Positions 1 to 10,200 of a stretch of 34,458 nt of DNA are shown here, piece after piece. The translations under genes and the position numbers were made by a program. Each line of letters opens with the position of its first letter. Position 1 is the first letter of the stretch. A model generated the notes under the pieces. It was not told the origin of the DNA, did not search any database, and was given only the letters and a program-made list of their open reading frames with translations. Source of the DNA: Lingula anatina (lineage: Eukaryota; Brachiopoda; Lingulata; Lingulida; Lingulidae); assembly GCF_001039355.2 (NCBI RefSeq), contig NW_019775158.1, positions 1 to 34,458 of the forward strand. Reading direction: 5' to 3'.

Positions 1-360
1 AAAGGGTATATGTGGTTTATGAAAGCCCACAGCCAAAAATAAAGGCCTATGCAATGTTTCAGTGATGTTGTTGATAAAAGATTTGACATAGTTTGCTGTC
101 TGGATATCAGGTAGCGTCCCCTCTGGTTGAGTGGAGACATCTACAGGACAAATGAGATTCATGCCCTTTGTGCCATTTGGACCAGGACATACCTAAAGTA
201 TATCAAAATAAGTGTAAAATACAGTGCATGGAAGTACTTTATTATTAGAAAAAGTCCACTTGCAGAAAGTAAACTCTGTCCCTTGGAGCAGAAGACAAAA
301 GTTAGTTCTCCTCAAAGTTCTTTGTCTCTGGCTACAACTGCTCTTAATTAATCATATATT

Positions 361-411
<51 letters not shown>

Positions 412-1699
412 TTGTCAAATCAGTTACACAAAAGTGTTGTAAAACCAAATCTTAGACAAAATAATGTATGTGGTACAGTGACTATACAGGATAAACTCTC
501 CCATACCTTCTCCATCTTATATTTAATTGTTGATGGGTGGTAGGGAGGGAGGGTCCAACTGTAGGGGTAATCATCATCCCCACCTGATGATGAACCTGTA
601 AACAAAACAATAAACATGACAATTTTTGACGAAAAAAGCATTTATTAACAAAACAAACAGTCATTTGTTCTTACATGTATGTGTTAATTTACAAATTTCC
701 TTTTTTGGGATCTTCCCGCCAGATTGCAATTTTCTCAAAATAAAAACAAAAAAGGTATTTGTTTTAGAACATTTTAATTAAATAACATTAAAAAGGGTAC
801 AATTTTTTACTGCAAAAAAGCAACAATTAATATACATGTAGGTGAAAATCTCCATTTTAATTATAATTTTTTACTTCGGTTCAATATGTAATACTATTAT
901 TCCCATGTTTTACATTTACAATTATTTTATTTTAACAGTTAGAAAACTAGAAACTTCATCAAATAAAAAGTCAAAAAAAAAAACAAAAAAAAATCATACC
1001 AGGATGAAAAACTTTTCCTGCAGACACAGATATATAACCATTGTTCTTGAAATGTTGTGGAAGAGTGACAAAGTTTCCAGATGTTTTGCGCCAGTATGAG
1101 TGAGAGTCGTACACCCTGATCGTATCTGGTCTGCGACTTGTCAGGAAGGAATTTCTGCTTGGTCCACAAAGGGCTTGCTGAAAATGACAAAAATAAATCA
1201 AGCCGTGAGATTTTTTCAATAATTGACTGGAAATAATATATTTATGTTACTCTTATCACTTATTCTTTTGTGTATTATATTACTTAAAATGCTGCAAAAT
1301 TATCACCTGAAGATCAAATGTCTTTTTCAAAACAGACAAAGGCTTGTTTCTCACTAGGGCAATTCCAATGGCTTTATATCTAGCTGTAAAATATTTTTCA
1401 TAAAATATTTGTTGAAAAATACTAGCATAACACACAAGTACATAATAAACAATTTTTCAGCATGACATACACACACTAACATATGTAGCTGCACGTACTG
1501 TACATCAACATTACCTGCACAAATGCATTGTTGAACTTAAATGACTGTCTTGCCAAGTTGTCAATGTTTGGTGTGTGGACCTCCTTGTTTCCATAGCAAC
1601 CCAATGCAGGCCGTAGGTCATCCAAGACCAAGAAGAGGACATTTGGTCCAGTTGACCTCACTGGTTGCATAGAGTCAGCAATGCCATTTAACCAGATAT
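1..1699 (-). CDS. IDS: Iduronate-2-sulfatase (partial, runs off left edge)
   Basis: Lysosomal sulfatase that removes the 2-O-sulfate of iduronate in heparan and dermatan sulfate. Four exons are visible on the minus strand, in transcription order 1699-1515, 1177-1000, 595-507 and 192-1. They have GT-AG borders and compatible phases (1/0, 0/1, 1/0, 0/open). The first has the metal-binding [13 protein letters not shown] segment. The second opens with QALCGPSR, the C-x-P-S-R motif whose Cys becomes formylglycine, and ends with GKVFHPG, which carries the conserved active-site Lys and His. The third has YPYSW and PPYHPS. The fourth has [15 protein letters not shown] and FHKPHIPF. All align in order with my memory of human IDS. 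The rest of the catalytic domain lies beyond position 1. The signal-peptide exon is not resolved: the 1699 exon needs a phase-1 donor upstream. Exon assignment is sure; the 5' end is not. Confidence 0.93.
359..413. repeat. (TTTA)n tetranucleotide microsatellite
   Basis: About 14 uninterrupted copies of TTTA lie in the IDS intron between the exons ending at 507 and starting at 192. It is a plain length-variable microsatellite with no coding meaning; the short reading frame through it (YLFIYLF repeats) is an artefact. Confidence 0.97.
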
Positions 1700-2015
1700 C
1701 TAAATGTAAATTTAGATTTTAGTCATTTAAATGATTATCAAAAAATAAATTATAAATGAAATAAAATAAACACACAAATAATGATGTTAATAAAGGAGGA
1801 ATACTATTACTTGTATATTTTTCTTCAATATACAGCTTAACATATCTGTATACAAATTTCAAGTGTCAAGCTACCAAATTCTACCCATAAAGAAAACTGT
1901 GTCCTAGCAAAAAGACTTTGTGTCCCTCAAAAAAGACTTCATCCACCACCTAGTTTAAAACAGTCTGCAAATTATAGTGATTTTTATTTCAAAATTTAAA
2001 TTTGAATTTACTCAC

Positions 2016-2189
2016 AAAATGTAAACATTGAGCAGCAAATGGTGCGGATTCGTATTTTACCATCCTCCATGTCAAGTGACAGTTAGGAAATATGTTCTGG
2101 GTGAATGTCTCATCTTCATTTCTTATATAACAATTCAAAGTCCTTTTAGATGTAGGGTAAGAAAGTACTGATAAAATAACCACGGTCAT
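2016..2189 (-). CDS. Candidate 5' coding exon upstream of IDS
   Basis: This is a minus-strand frame of 58 codons from an ATG at 2189 to a strong GTGAGT donor at 2015; a second donor, GTAAAA, is at 2060. The N-terminus is mildly hydrophobic (MTVVILSVLS). The later part (RMVKYESAPFAAQCLHF) has a Cys spacing faintly like the start of a PAN/apple module. It lies just downstream of the paired CCAAT boxes, where the IDS first exon should be. However, both donors end in phase 0, whereas the IDS exon starting at 1699 needs one base from upstream. Either another exon lies in 1700-2015 (I found no convincing one) or this is chance coding. Low confidence. Confidence 0.22.
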
Positions 2190-2286
2190 TGCAAGCAGTC
2201 ATTTCATGCTTGTTCAGATGAAACTAGGTCGACATCAAGGTCAAGGTCTCCAAACGTTGCCCAGGGGATGTAAATAGAAAAACATT

Positions 2287-2370
2287 TTTCATTGGTTAGT
2301 CTACATTACTTATCCAATCAGCAGGGTCGATACAAAATATACTTGACATCACCTCAGCCATTTTGGAAAT
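2287..2370. promoter_or_regulatory. Divergent CCAAT promoter between IDS and TXNDC9
   Basis: An inverted CCAAT (ATTGGTTA, 2291-2298) and a direct one (CCAATCA, 2314-2320) lie about 23 bp apart in the short gap between leftward IDS and rightward TXNDC9. A CCATTTTGG (YY1-like) follows at 2358-2366, near the expected TXNDC9 start. No TATA box is seen. Paired NF-Y sites are typical of housekeeping and bidirectional promoters; use by both genes is inferred from geometry. Confidence 0.5.
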
Positions 2371-2395
2371 TGGAAGCTGTTTATTTCTTCACAAG
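2350..2395 (+). other. TXNDC9: Probable 5'UTR exon of TXNDC9
   Basis: Non-coding exon ending in ACAAG with a GTGGGT donor at 2396. It is joined to the acceptor TCTATTCCAG ending at 3080, 19 bases before the TXNDC9 start codon. The 5' end (transcription start) is a guess. The intron of about 685 bp contains a CA/CG-rich repeat near 2989-3023 and otherwise nothing I can identify. Confidence 0.5.
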
Positions 2396-2988
2396 GTGGG
2401 TGAAATTCAGAAGTTTAAAAAATATTAATAATGTGTTAAGAGTTCTGATTATCCCATTTTACCTGATTCATCACGTTTAAATATTGAACCGTCGTTCTAA
2501 CTTGAGAGGTTGTACTTCAGTAGCATGAATGGCCTGGTCTAGTAAGTTCCACTATAATCTTATCAAATGAATAATAAATCTTTAATTATGTCTTTCAATT
2601 TTCACTTTTAACTCCGAAGCAATCTTGCAGTGGCATCATTTAAAAGTTGAAAGTAGTAGAATTAAAATATCAATTTATATTCAGGTTAGCTAGGTCGCAA
2701 GACAGGCAGTCAATAAAGTGTTTTTCCAGGACGAAACGTGGGGTGTTTTTCTGTCAAGATATGCCTCCATTTACTGCGTATCGTCACTAATAGAATATCA
2801 AAATTTAGATATAAGCATTTATTAACCACATTTTAGATACTCTTTCACTTTGATCCTGTGTGTGGAAAAGGGAATAGTGTCAGAAAAGCAGACAACTTTT
2901 TGATTTTGAAAAGATGATTTTTAATTCATGCAAAATTGCAGTTGATACTGTTACCAGTATCAGCATAATGCTTATGATTTTTTTAATC

Positions 2989-3023
2989 ACACACACGCAG
3001 GCATGCACGCACGCACACACACA
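2989..3023. repeat. CA-rich microsatellite
   Basis: Imperfect (CA)n mixed with GCA and CGCA units inside the TXNDC9 5'UTR intron, about 60 bp upstream of the acceptor site. Confidence 0.85.
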
Positions 3024-3099
3024 CCATTTGACACATAATATTGATTTTGTTTTAATTCACATCTCAACTTTCTATTCCAGGTAAGGAAAATTTGTAACA

Positions 3100-3777
3100 A
3101 TGGCAGGCATAGAAAAAATGATGGAGAACCACTTGCTACAGGCTACCCAGGCCATTGAAGACCAATTAGATAATGAAATCAACAAGCTTGACCGTATGGA
3201 TCAAGATGAGATGGAACAGCTGAGAGAAAAACGTCTTCAAGCTTTGAAAAAACAAGCAGCACAAAAAGAAGAGTGGATAGCTCAGGGTCATGGGAAATAC
3301 TTCGAAGTCCCAGATGAAAAGGCCTTCTTCGATGAATGCAAAAAGAGCAAGAATGTGGTTTGTCACTTCTACAGGGACAGTACTTTCAGATGCAAAATTG
3401 TAGACAAACATTTAGAGATCCTGGCAGCTAAGCATATAGAGACAAAATTCATCAAAATTGATGCTGAAAAATGTAAATTTCTAGTTGAACGTCTTCGTAT
3501 TGTAGTCATTCCAACCATCTGTCTAGCAAAAGATGGAAAGACTGTTGATTATGTTGTTGGTTTTGACGATCTTGGTGGAACTGATGAGTTTTCCACAGAG
3601 GTGTTAGAGTGGCGCATCGCCAGGGCAGACGTCATTAATTATAGTGGTGACTTGCTCCACCCACCTGGCTCTGAGGACAGAAAGAAAGGACGAAGTGTAC
3701 TTGGCATGGATAGAAAGAAGAATTTAAGAGGAAGAAATGATGATGATGATATGAGTGATGATGATGATGATTGGTAG
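3100..3777 (+). CDS. TXNDC9: Thioredoxin domain-containing protein 9 (phosducin-like 3 family)
   Basis: Complete intronless CDS of 225 residues (human protein 226). Residues 1-75 are a charged, helical N-terminus (MAGIEKMMENHLLQATQAIE, then IDKLD/REKRLQAL-type heptads). The thioredoxin-like fold spans about 75-190, with NVVCHFYRDSTFRCKI in place of a redox CxxC, then KFIKIDAEK, IPTICLAKDGK and DYVVGFDDLGGTD. The C-terminus is basic, then ends in an Asp run plus Trp. In animals and yeast this family binds the CCT/TRiC chaperonin and tunes folding of actin and tubulin; it has no expected thioredoxin activity because CxxC is absent. The start lies 19 bases after a splice acceptor with no other ATG between. 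Human TXNDC9 is split into several coding exons; here the whole frame is continuous. Poly(A) candidates follow at 5133-5292. Confidence 0.97.
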   Translation: MAGIEKMMENHLLQATQAIEDQLDNEINKLDRMDQDEMEQLREKRLQALKKQAAQKEEWIAQGHGKYFEVPDEKAFFDECKKSKNVVCHFYRDSTFRCKIVDKHLEILAAKHIETKFIKIDAEKCKFLVERLRIVVIPTICLAKDGKTVDYVVGFDDLGGTDEFSTEVLEWRIARADVINYSGDLLHPPGSEDRKKGRSVLGMDRKKNLRGRNDDDDMSDDDDDW

Positions 3778-5132
3778 ACCGAACTCTGATATTGACATTA
3801 GATAAAATACCCACTGTTGAGGTAGATAGCCTTCAAAGACTCAATGGCTGAAAGTGATTTCGGGTGAAGAAAACAAATAATTATAGATCTGGAAAGTTAA
3901 TTAAGCTTGGCTACCAAAAATTGAGTTAGAGTGAACATAAGTCTGCTGCTTTTTTTTTTTTTTTTTTTTTTTAGGATGAATTGTGTTTAGTCAATGATGA
4001 GACAGTTGGATTCCAGTCACTTATCTTTTAAACCTCTGTTTATTCAATCTGGTTGCCTTCCAAGAACTGATAATGATGTGTTCTCTCATTATCTTTGTGA
4101 TAAAGAGGGTTATGATGTTCAACATGACTGGAGGTCAAATAGAATTTTCTTGGTTTGTACATGCGAATAGAATTTGAAGCACATCGTCTCAAGGATGTGA
4201 ATGTTCAGGGGATAATATGAATGTGGGAATTTTATTCTAACTTTATCTGTTATTTATTTATTTATTTGTTGATAGCTTAAATGTCATTAAGAATTTTTTT
4301 TGCTGGGTTGAAAGGTATTAAGATTTAAAAAAACTCACGTAATCATGTCACTGTTTAATTTATTGTTCTCTTGATGTCTTTGACAATTTAGAGCATATAC
4401 AATATATTGGATATACTACAATGCTGTGAAGACATGATTACCAGTATGATCCAGTGTATGGTTTTCATATATAACTTATCTCTGTATAAAAATGTAGCAA
4501 TGTTTTACACAGATATGCTGTCCTTTTGTAAACACTGCACCAATACTTAACTGTATATACCCCTTCCCAAGTGCCACACAAGTTGGCTGAAGTCTTGAAT
4601 ACATTAAGTCAAAACCCATAATGTGTATAACTGCTCATGACTGTTTTATTGGTACTTTATAATATATGTATGTATGTATTATATATTTTATCATATTATC
4701 TTGACTAAAAGAATATTTGTTTTGACAATTTTTTATGCTTTTATTAAAGCATATTGTAGGTTTTCAATGTAGTTAAAAGAAGTACTGGTTTGAAGGATTT
4801 TATTAGTTTTTTTCAAAACTGTAATGAGATAAAAGCTTTTCAATTGAGGTATGCAAACAATTTGTTACTTTTCTCTGTTTTTTCCCCTTTGTACTATGTG
4901 TGCTTATTAAACAGAATGCATTGAAATAATTATGCATTTGTTTTCTACCTGAAATATCTATTTTCCACCTGTAGCAAACCACTTTTCTACCTTCTCAACC
5001 CATTTCACTTAAAATCTAACCATAACCTTTTAAAACTTTTTTCAATGAAAGAACCATCCATTTTGTTTTTAGAAAAAAAATACTTTTAAGTAGAATATTT
5101 TATACAATAATTATTTTATTGTCAGTAGTCTC
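3778..5132 (+). other. TXNDC9: TXNDC9 3'UTR
   Basis: About 1.35 kb without a gene, AT-rich. It contains a T run (3950-3973), a short TTTA repeat (4252-4266) and a Pumilio-type TGTATATA near 4554. Weaker ATTAAA signals at about 4743 and 4905 could end shorter transcripts. No ORF or RNA gene is recognised. Confidence 0.6.
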
Positions 5133-5292
5133 AATAAAGTTTTGATGTACAATCTCCAATGGCTTATGACAGAGAGTCATGAATTTTGTACAGTCACCAT
5201 GTCTTTGGAGAACAAGATACCTTACAGAGAACTGAGGCAATAAACTAAAGTTGGCATGTGTAATAGTGTCCCCCTGAATCCAGAGAAATAAA
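5133..5292 (+). terminator. TXNDC9: Cluster of poly(A) signals for TXNDC9
   Basis: Three AATAAA hexamers at 5133-5138, 5239-5244 and 5287-5292. The middle one is followed by a G/T-rich stretch (ATGTGTAATAGTG) typical of the downstream element. Cleavage is probably just after one of these; which one cannot be told from sequence alone. Confidence 0.55.
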
Positions 5293-6060
5293 TGGTGCAG
5301 CCTGTTTTAGAAAAAAAAAAAAAAGAAAAGCTAGATGTGTCTGTGTGCAATCTTCCAAAAAAGCTATCACATAATTTTACAAAAAAATTCTGCATTTATG
5401 TCTGATGATGTACATGGTTTGCAGGTGCTGTTTAAAATAGCCAAATTCAGGAGCATAAGACCAGATGGGCTGGGCTTTTAAATCAGTAATCCCACCCTTT
5501 TGAATGTTATATAAATTCAAATTCAGTAGTTTGACTAGTTGTGTTAGAATATAAACCTACCATAAATGTAATATTGGTAAGTTGGGTAGAGCAGCTGGTC
5601 CATTTATAAAGCTCAGTCTTCACTTAGTGGCTATTTCAATCCTCTCTATCTCACTTTTGCCCTCCCCCCCCCCCCAAAAAAAAAAAAAAAAAAAATGAAA
5701 AAAAATAATAATAAAATGAAACATAAATATTGAATCAGTTTGATACTGGTGAAAACAGAAGAAGTTAATAGCATCACATCATTTGGCCTAAAATAAGAGG
5801 ATGAGTTATCGAAACCAGTGTTTTCCATTATCTATTTTTGCTTGCATTCTGGAATATCTGTTTAACAGATGTGCTGGAGGACAGATACCAGTGTATTAGA
5901 AGCATCATTATTGACCGGGTTATTCATTTTGCACATTATTTTCAATTATTTCATATTTAAGTATAAGTGTAAGTAGTGAAACTTTATTATTTATTTATTA
6001 CTTTCTATTTATTTATATATGTGGTTTGTGCGTGTATCTTGCAGCTGAAAACACTTTTTA
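5293..6060. other. Intergenic spacer TXNDC9 to TRIM-NHL gene
   Basis: No gene seen. It holds an A-run (5312-5325), a C-tract running straight into an A-tract (about 5664-5694), and TTTA-type repeats near 5987-6015. The reading frames here are low complexity. Confidence 0.7.
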
Positions 6061-6064
6061 AATA

Positions 6065-6160
6065 CCGCACGTGCTGGAGCAGTGGATGCTGGGTAATTTG
6101 AAGTCCCGCGAACCCTCGACGCATGCGTTTTCAGCGTTTATCTACACAAGATGGCGGGAA
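6065..6160 (+). promoter_or_regulatory. CpG-rich promoter of the TRIM-NHL gene
   Basis: Local jump in GC and CpG in an AT-rich background. Motifs in order: an E-box CACGTG (6068-6073), a ZNF143/Staf-like block GATGCTGGGTAATTTGAAGT (inside 6084-6109), the palindrome ACGCATGCGT (6119-6128; NRF1-like core), and CAAGATGGCGG (6147-6157; YY1-like, often at +1). No TATA box. A donor-bearing leader exon follows, so transcription starting near 6130-6150 and running rightwards is the simplest reading. Confidence 0.6.
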
Positions 6161-6256
6161 GTGCTAGAAGTGCGTGGCAAGATATCTCTCGTTTTATGTA
6201 GTTCTCCTCTATATACAACATTTTTAGCCAACTTTTATGTAGCCCAGAAACGTAAG
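6130..6256 (+). other. First, non-coding exon of the TRIM-NHL gene, with a uORF
   Basis: Leader exon inferred between the promoter motifs and a donor at 6257 (AAG/GTAGGT; an alternative donor GTAAGG is 5 bases upstream at 6252). It contains a small upstream reading frame, ATG at 6151 to TAG at 6199-6201, 16 codons (MAGSARSAWQDISRFM) in good context (CAAGATGG). The frame closes before the donor. It should be spliced to the acceptor at 10163, across an intron of about 3.9 kb. The link is inferred from strand, spacing and splice signals. Confidence 0.45.
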
Positions 6257-9200
6257 GTAGGTTGTATTATTTTGCATTTTTGCTTTCAGGGGCGCAAAAA
6301 TGTGTTAATAGGGGCGAGACGGGGTGCATTTTGTGACCTCATTTTCCCAAATTCCGATGTGGATGTCATGGTCACTGAAATCAGCAACTGCACAACCTGT
6401 TGCTGAAATTAACAACGAGAATCAGCAGCCTTGTTAATTGCACGGGGTGCAAGTTAACATCGTGAATTAACGTTTCTTGATGTTTTTGCTCTAAAAATTG
6501 TAAATTTGGTAAGAATAATTGGTTTCAAAACTGGATTTCGAGGTTTTTACTAGTGTTGCCTCGTGGATTGCATCGCCGAGGACACTTTTTTTTCTTTTTT
6601 TTGTGCGTAACATTTGCTGATTACTTAATTATGTCAATCGTGTTATTTTCTTATAACTGGGGGTATTTCATGTATATCATATTATGGTGTTTGTAAGAAA
6701 AAATTTAATCTAACCTTATTTTCTTGGACTTGTGCCTTGTGTACACTGTGGTTTATGCATCTTTTGACACGCTGCTAACACCCCTTTAACTACAGTGTTA
6801 TATACTACCCAGTTTAAAATAATGAGTGAAATTGCCATTTTAACATTTGTCTATGGTCAAAAAGTGATTTTGTTTCCAATGAACAAAATAAACATCAGTT
6901 CAAAATAAAAATAGCTGCCACTTTTAAAGAAGGATGTGGCTGTGTGGGGGATTCCCGGATTTCAGGGATTTTTTTTCTGACTAAATCATATCTCTGTTAT
7001 GACAACAAGCCTATAAATAAAACTCTGCAATGACTGGATATTTACCAGACTAAGTTATAATTGAAAGGCTTTATTCCTCTTACTGGATTTTAGACAAACC
7101 AGCAAGCCTTCACCATTGTAACCTACTTTCAACTAGTGAAGTTTTCATTTTAGCTTCCTGGTCTGAGAAGTTTAATATAAGTCACAGTACAATATACAAA
7201 GATATATTTGTTCAGCTTCTGTTATCGAACAGAATTTTATCTGGTTCATGCTACATTAATCAATATCAAAATAACCTATTGACCTGGATTGACTGATTCT
7301 TAGTTCAAGAATGGGGCGTTGCTTGTGTACATAGTGGTAGCAGCAATGGAAACCGATCTATTAAAATTGTTCGTATTGCTCATGTAAATCTAGAAATGTC
7401 TTAAGGGGGAAAATATTTTGTCATTGTACAAGTTGGCTGTAAAGGTTACAAAATAATTGGCTCGTTGATGTTTATAAAAAGAATAATTCACATGTTCTGT
7501 TTGCATCTTTGACAAAAAAAATCATTTTGTACATTGATTTGTTGTAAACTTTAGACTGAGGCGTTCCAACAAATAAAAATATTAGAACCACATGCAATTT
7601 GTCTTGGTCAGTAATAATTGCTGTATATGTAGATGAAATAATATTTCTCGATTATAGTCTTTTGTAACAGGGGAAAAAAATTGAGTTTTGAAGGTTCTTC
7701 TTATATTATTTATATATAAATCTATATACAAAACCTGTGGAATCAAGATACCAGACCTTAACCTTGTAAGCGTAAAGTAGAACTTACACATTTTGAATAA
7801 TTGCAAAATATGTGACCTGCCAGTGCAGTATACAAATAGGAGGGAATTTGTCATAGAATTTGCTTTTGAGTAAATGATGTCACGTGATATCCATAGTATT
7901 ATTATTGTAAACTTACATGAAATATATTCAGGTGCAAATATTTTCAAGTGATTTATATTTAGATGTGTTAGTGGATATTATAAAGGGATTCTGTAATTGT
8001 TTGCGGGTCCCACATGGAGACAGGATCCACAGAGTGGAAAATATTTGTTATGATGGTAAATGGTCTTGATGAATAGCATGTTAGATTGCTCTATACATGT
8101 AAATGTATCTTTAAAAAAATGTTAAAATGAAGTAATTTGAATTGCTTTTAATCTGGTTTACGTATGCCATATTGCATTCACCTTGAAAGTTTATCTAGAG
8201 AAAAATCTACACCCTCGCTGTGTCACAAGTTTATTAAGCTTGTGATTCATAACCCTTTATGAGCCAGTAAGCTTTAGTCCGTATGTTCAGTCATATGTTA
8301 AGTTACTTAACAATCATGTGAGCGTTGATAAAAGTTAAGGCTGACAAACGTAATGTAATTGACAGACTTGTCTCATCTTGTGTAGTAATTTTGGGAGAAG
8401 GAGACGAAGGGTTTTGTGTCTTTGAAGGTCATAATTTTAGTGCATTGTGACTAATTTCAGGTCAAACATGACCTCGATTTGAATTAGAGTGAGGTTGTTG
8501 TAGTGAAGCACTTACCACAAAATGAAGATGCTTGGTATTAGTCAGTAGAATTTGCATTTCTAATGCATCTTTGATTACAGTATGAGCTTTATCTTCAACC
8601 CACAATCTAAATCTGCATGCTTTGATGGTAACATTTATTCATAGTTGGGCTTAGTCCTCTATATTATCCGTCACTGGGAAAAAACAGGCTTTATCACCAA
8701 TGAACTTTTCATATGAGGTTACATACGTTAATGACCTAAGGGCCAAACTTTTGGAATGTGATTTAATCAGTGTAGACAAGTTTTAACTGGCAGTATGAAC
8801 TACAGGCCGTATAAACAGATACGGCATTTACTAACACTACCCTCAGTTTTTTTTTTTTTTTTAGCACTTACGCCCATATTAACTACAAACCCATGAATTA
8901 CCTAACATACTGTACAATTATTTAGCACCAACAAAGTGACACCTAGCACTAACATTCATTCCCTCTTGTAGTGCTGGTTAATTTATGGGTTATCAGAGCT
9001 TGACACTAACTTTTTTCGATACTGGCACGAGATACCGGTAAATATTACAAGGATGATTTGACACATAACATTTTACTTGCTCTTTGGGCCAGTGACCCCA
9101 TCAATTCAATGGCCCTAGGTTGGTTTTCAGTGGGCCACCCTTAATGTCAAGCCCTGGTTATGTGGTTAATATGGGTGTTAGTGTTAAAAGATTTGCAGGT

Positions 9201-10163
9201 AGTGTTAGTAAACGTCCAATCGAATTATAAGGCTGTTCTAAATAATGCAAGTCTTGCCTTGGAGTATAATACCTCTGTTCGTATGTATTGTTGAGGTATG
9301 AATCTTTCATAGATTTTACATATTTCCCCCTTAAACTATTAAAGATAGGGGTCTTTTAGGAGCAACTGTTTAAAAATGGAGTTCTGTGTTATGCGAAAGT
9401 TCAACAAGAACCAAGAAATGAACATTTGGAAACCTTATTAGATTTGTTATAGAAGAAAGCAATTAAGCTTGCTCCACTTTGCCATATGTAGGTTTTTTTT
9501 TTTTTTTTTCTTCATGAAGAACCATTAGTAGTGAAAATGAAAGATGTGCTTGTTGTTGCCAAAGCACATAATGACTGACGTTATTGTAACAACATATATG
9601 TCATATACAAAAGTACTTTAGCTAATTATTAGAAAAAAAATAAAATAATTTCCTGCCTTGTTTTTAATCGCGGAAGTTGGTCTTTGTTATAAACCCTGGG
9701 CAGCGTTTTTCATACTGGTAAAATGTGAGAGAAAGAGAGAGACCAAGACGAATAATTGTATCAGTGGGGGTCACCTTAGGCTGCCTGCATACATATACAC
9801 AGTCACTGTGCAAGACTAGTTGTATTGATTTTGTTGTGAAGGCTGTGAGTAGCTTATCAAGCATACATTACTATCTGTCTCTCCCTGTCTTGTTGGTGTT
9901 TGGACCTATATTGCTGTTGATATCAAATCTGAGCCTCTCATGGATACTGTTTAGTGTCATTGTTCATAGGTAGGTCATACGTCTGTTATCAGATTGTAAA
10001 ACTGATATGATGTGATATTTTTACCTCTAGTTGGTGATGAGATGATGGTTATTGTATTCCAGTGAATGATCTCTGTATAATGATTAGGTCTGGAGTATTT
10101 AAGACTATTTGTCATGGTTATTACATGGTCTAAACTAAGGGCAATTCCTCTCTTGTTTTCCAG
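6257..10163 (+). other. Large 5'UTR intron of the TRIM-NHL gene
   Basis: Ends at TCTTGTTTTCCAG (acceptor AG at 10162-10163). It contains the inverted-repeat element at 8827-9212, several T runs (for example 9491-9510), and no coding exon I can support. Alternative first exons cannot be excluded. Confidence 0.5.
8827..9212. mobile_element. Foldback/MITE-like element with nested inverted repeats
   Basis: About 386 bp bounded by TTTACTAACACTACC (8827-8841) and its perfect reverse complement GGTAGTGTTAGTAAA (9198-9212). A second, inner pair lies around 8865-8883 (CTTACGCCCATATTAAC) and 9164-9186 (GTTAATATGGGTGTTAGTG). The core 'CACTAAC/GTTAGTG' recurs inside. No transposase frame. Non-autonomous, probably one of many copies; the target-site duplication is not clear. 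Confidence 0.6.
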
Positions 10164-10200
10164 ATAATATTTAATAGTCGAGTGTGACTCAACAAGCAAG

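Noticed and set aside
5664-5694. C-tract/A-tract as a processed-pseudogene tail
   Set aside because: No retrocopy sequence precedes it and there is no flanking target duplication; a simple low-complexity tract is enough.
6071-6406. 111-codon open frame at the TRIM-NHL promoter
   Set aside because: It runs through CpG-rich promoter motifs and a consensus splice donor (6252-6262) and has no family resemblance; the leader-exon reading explains it better.
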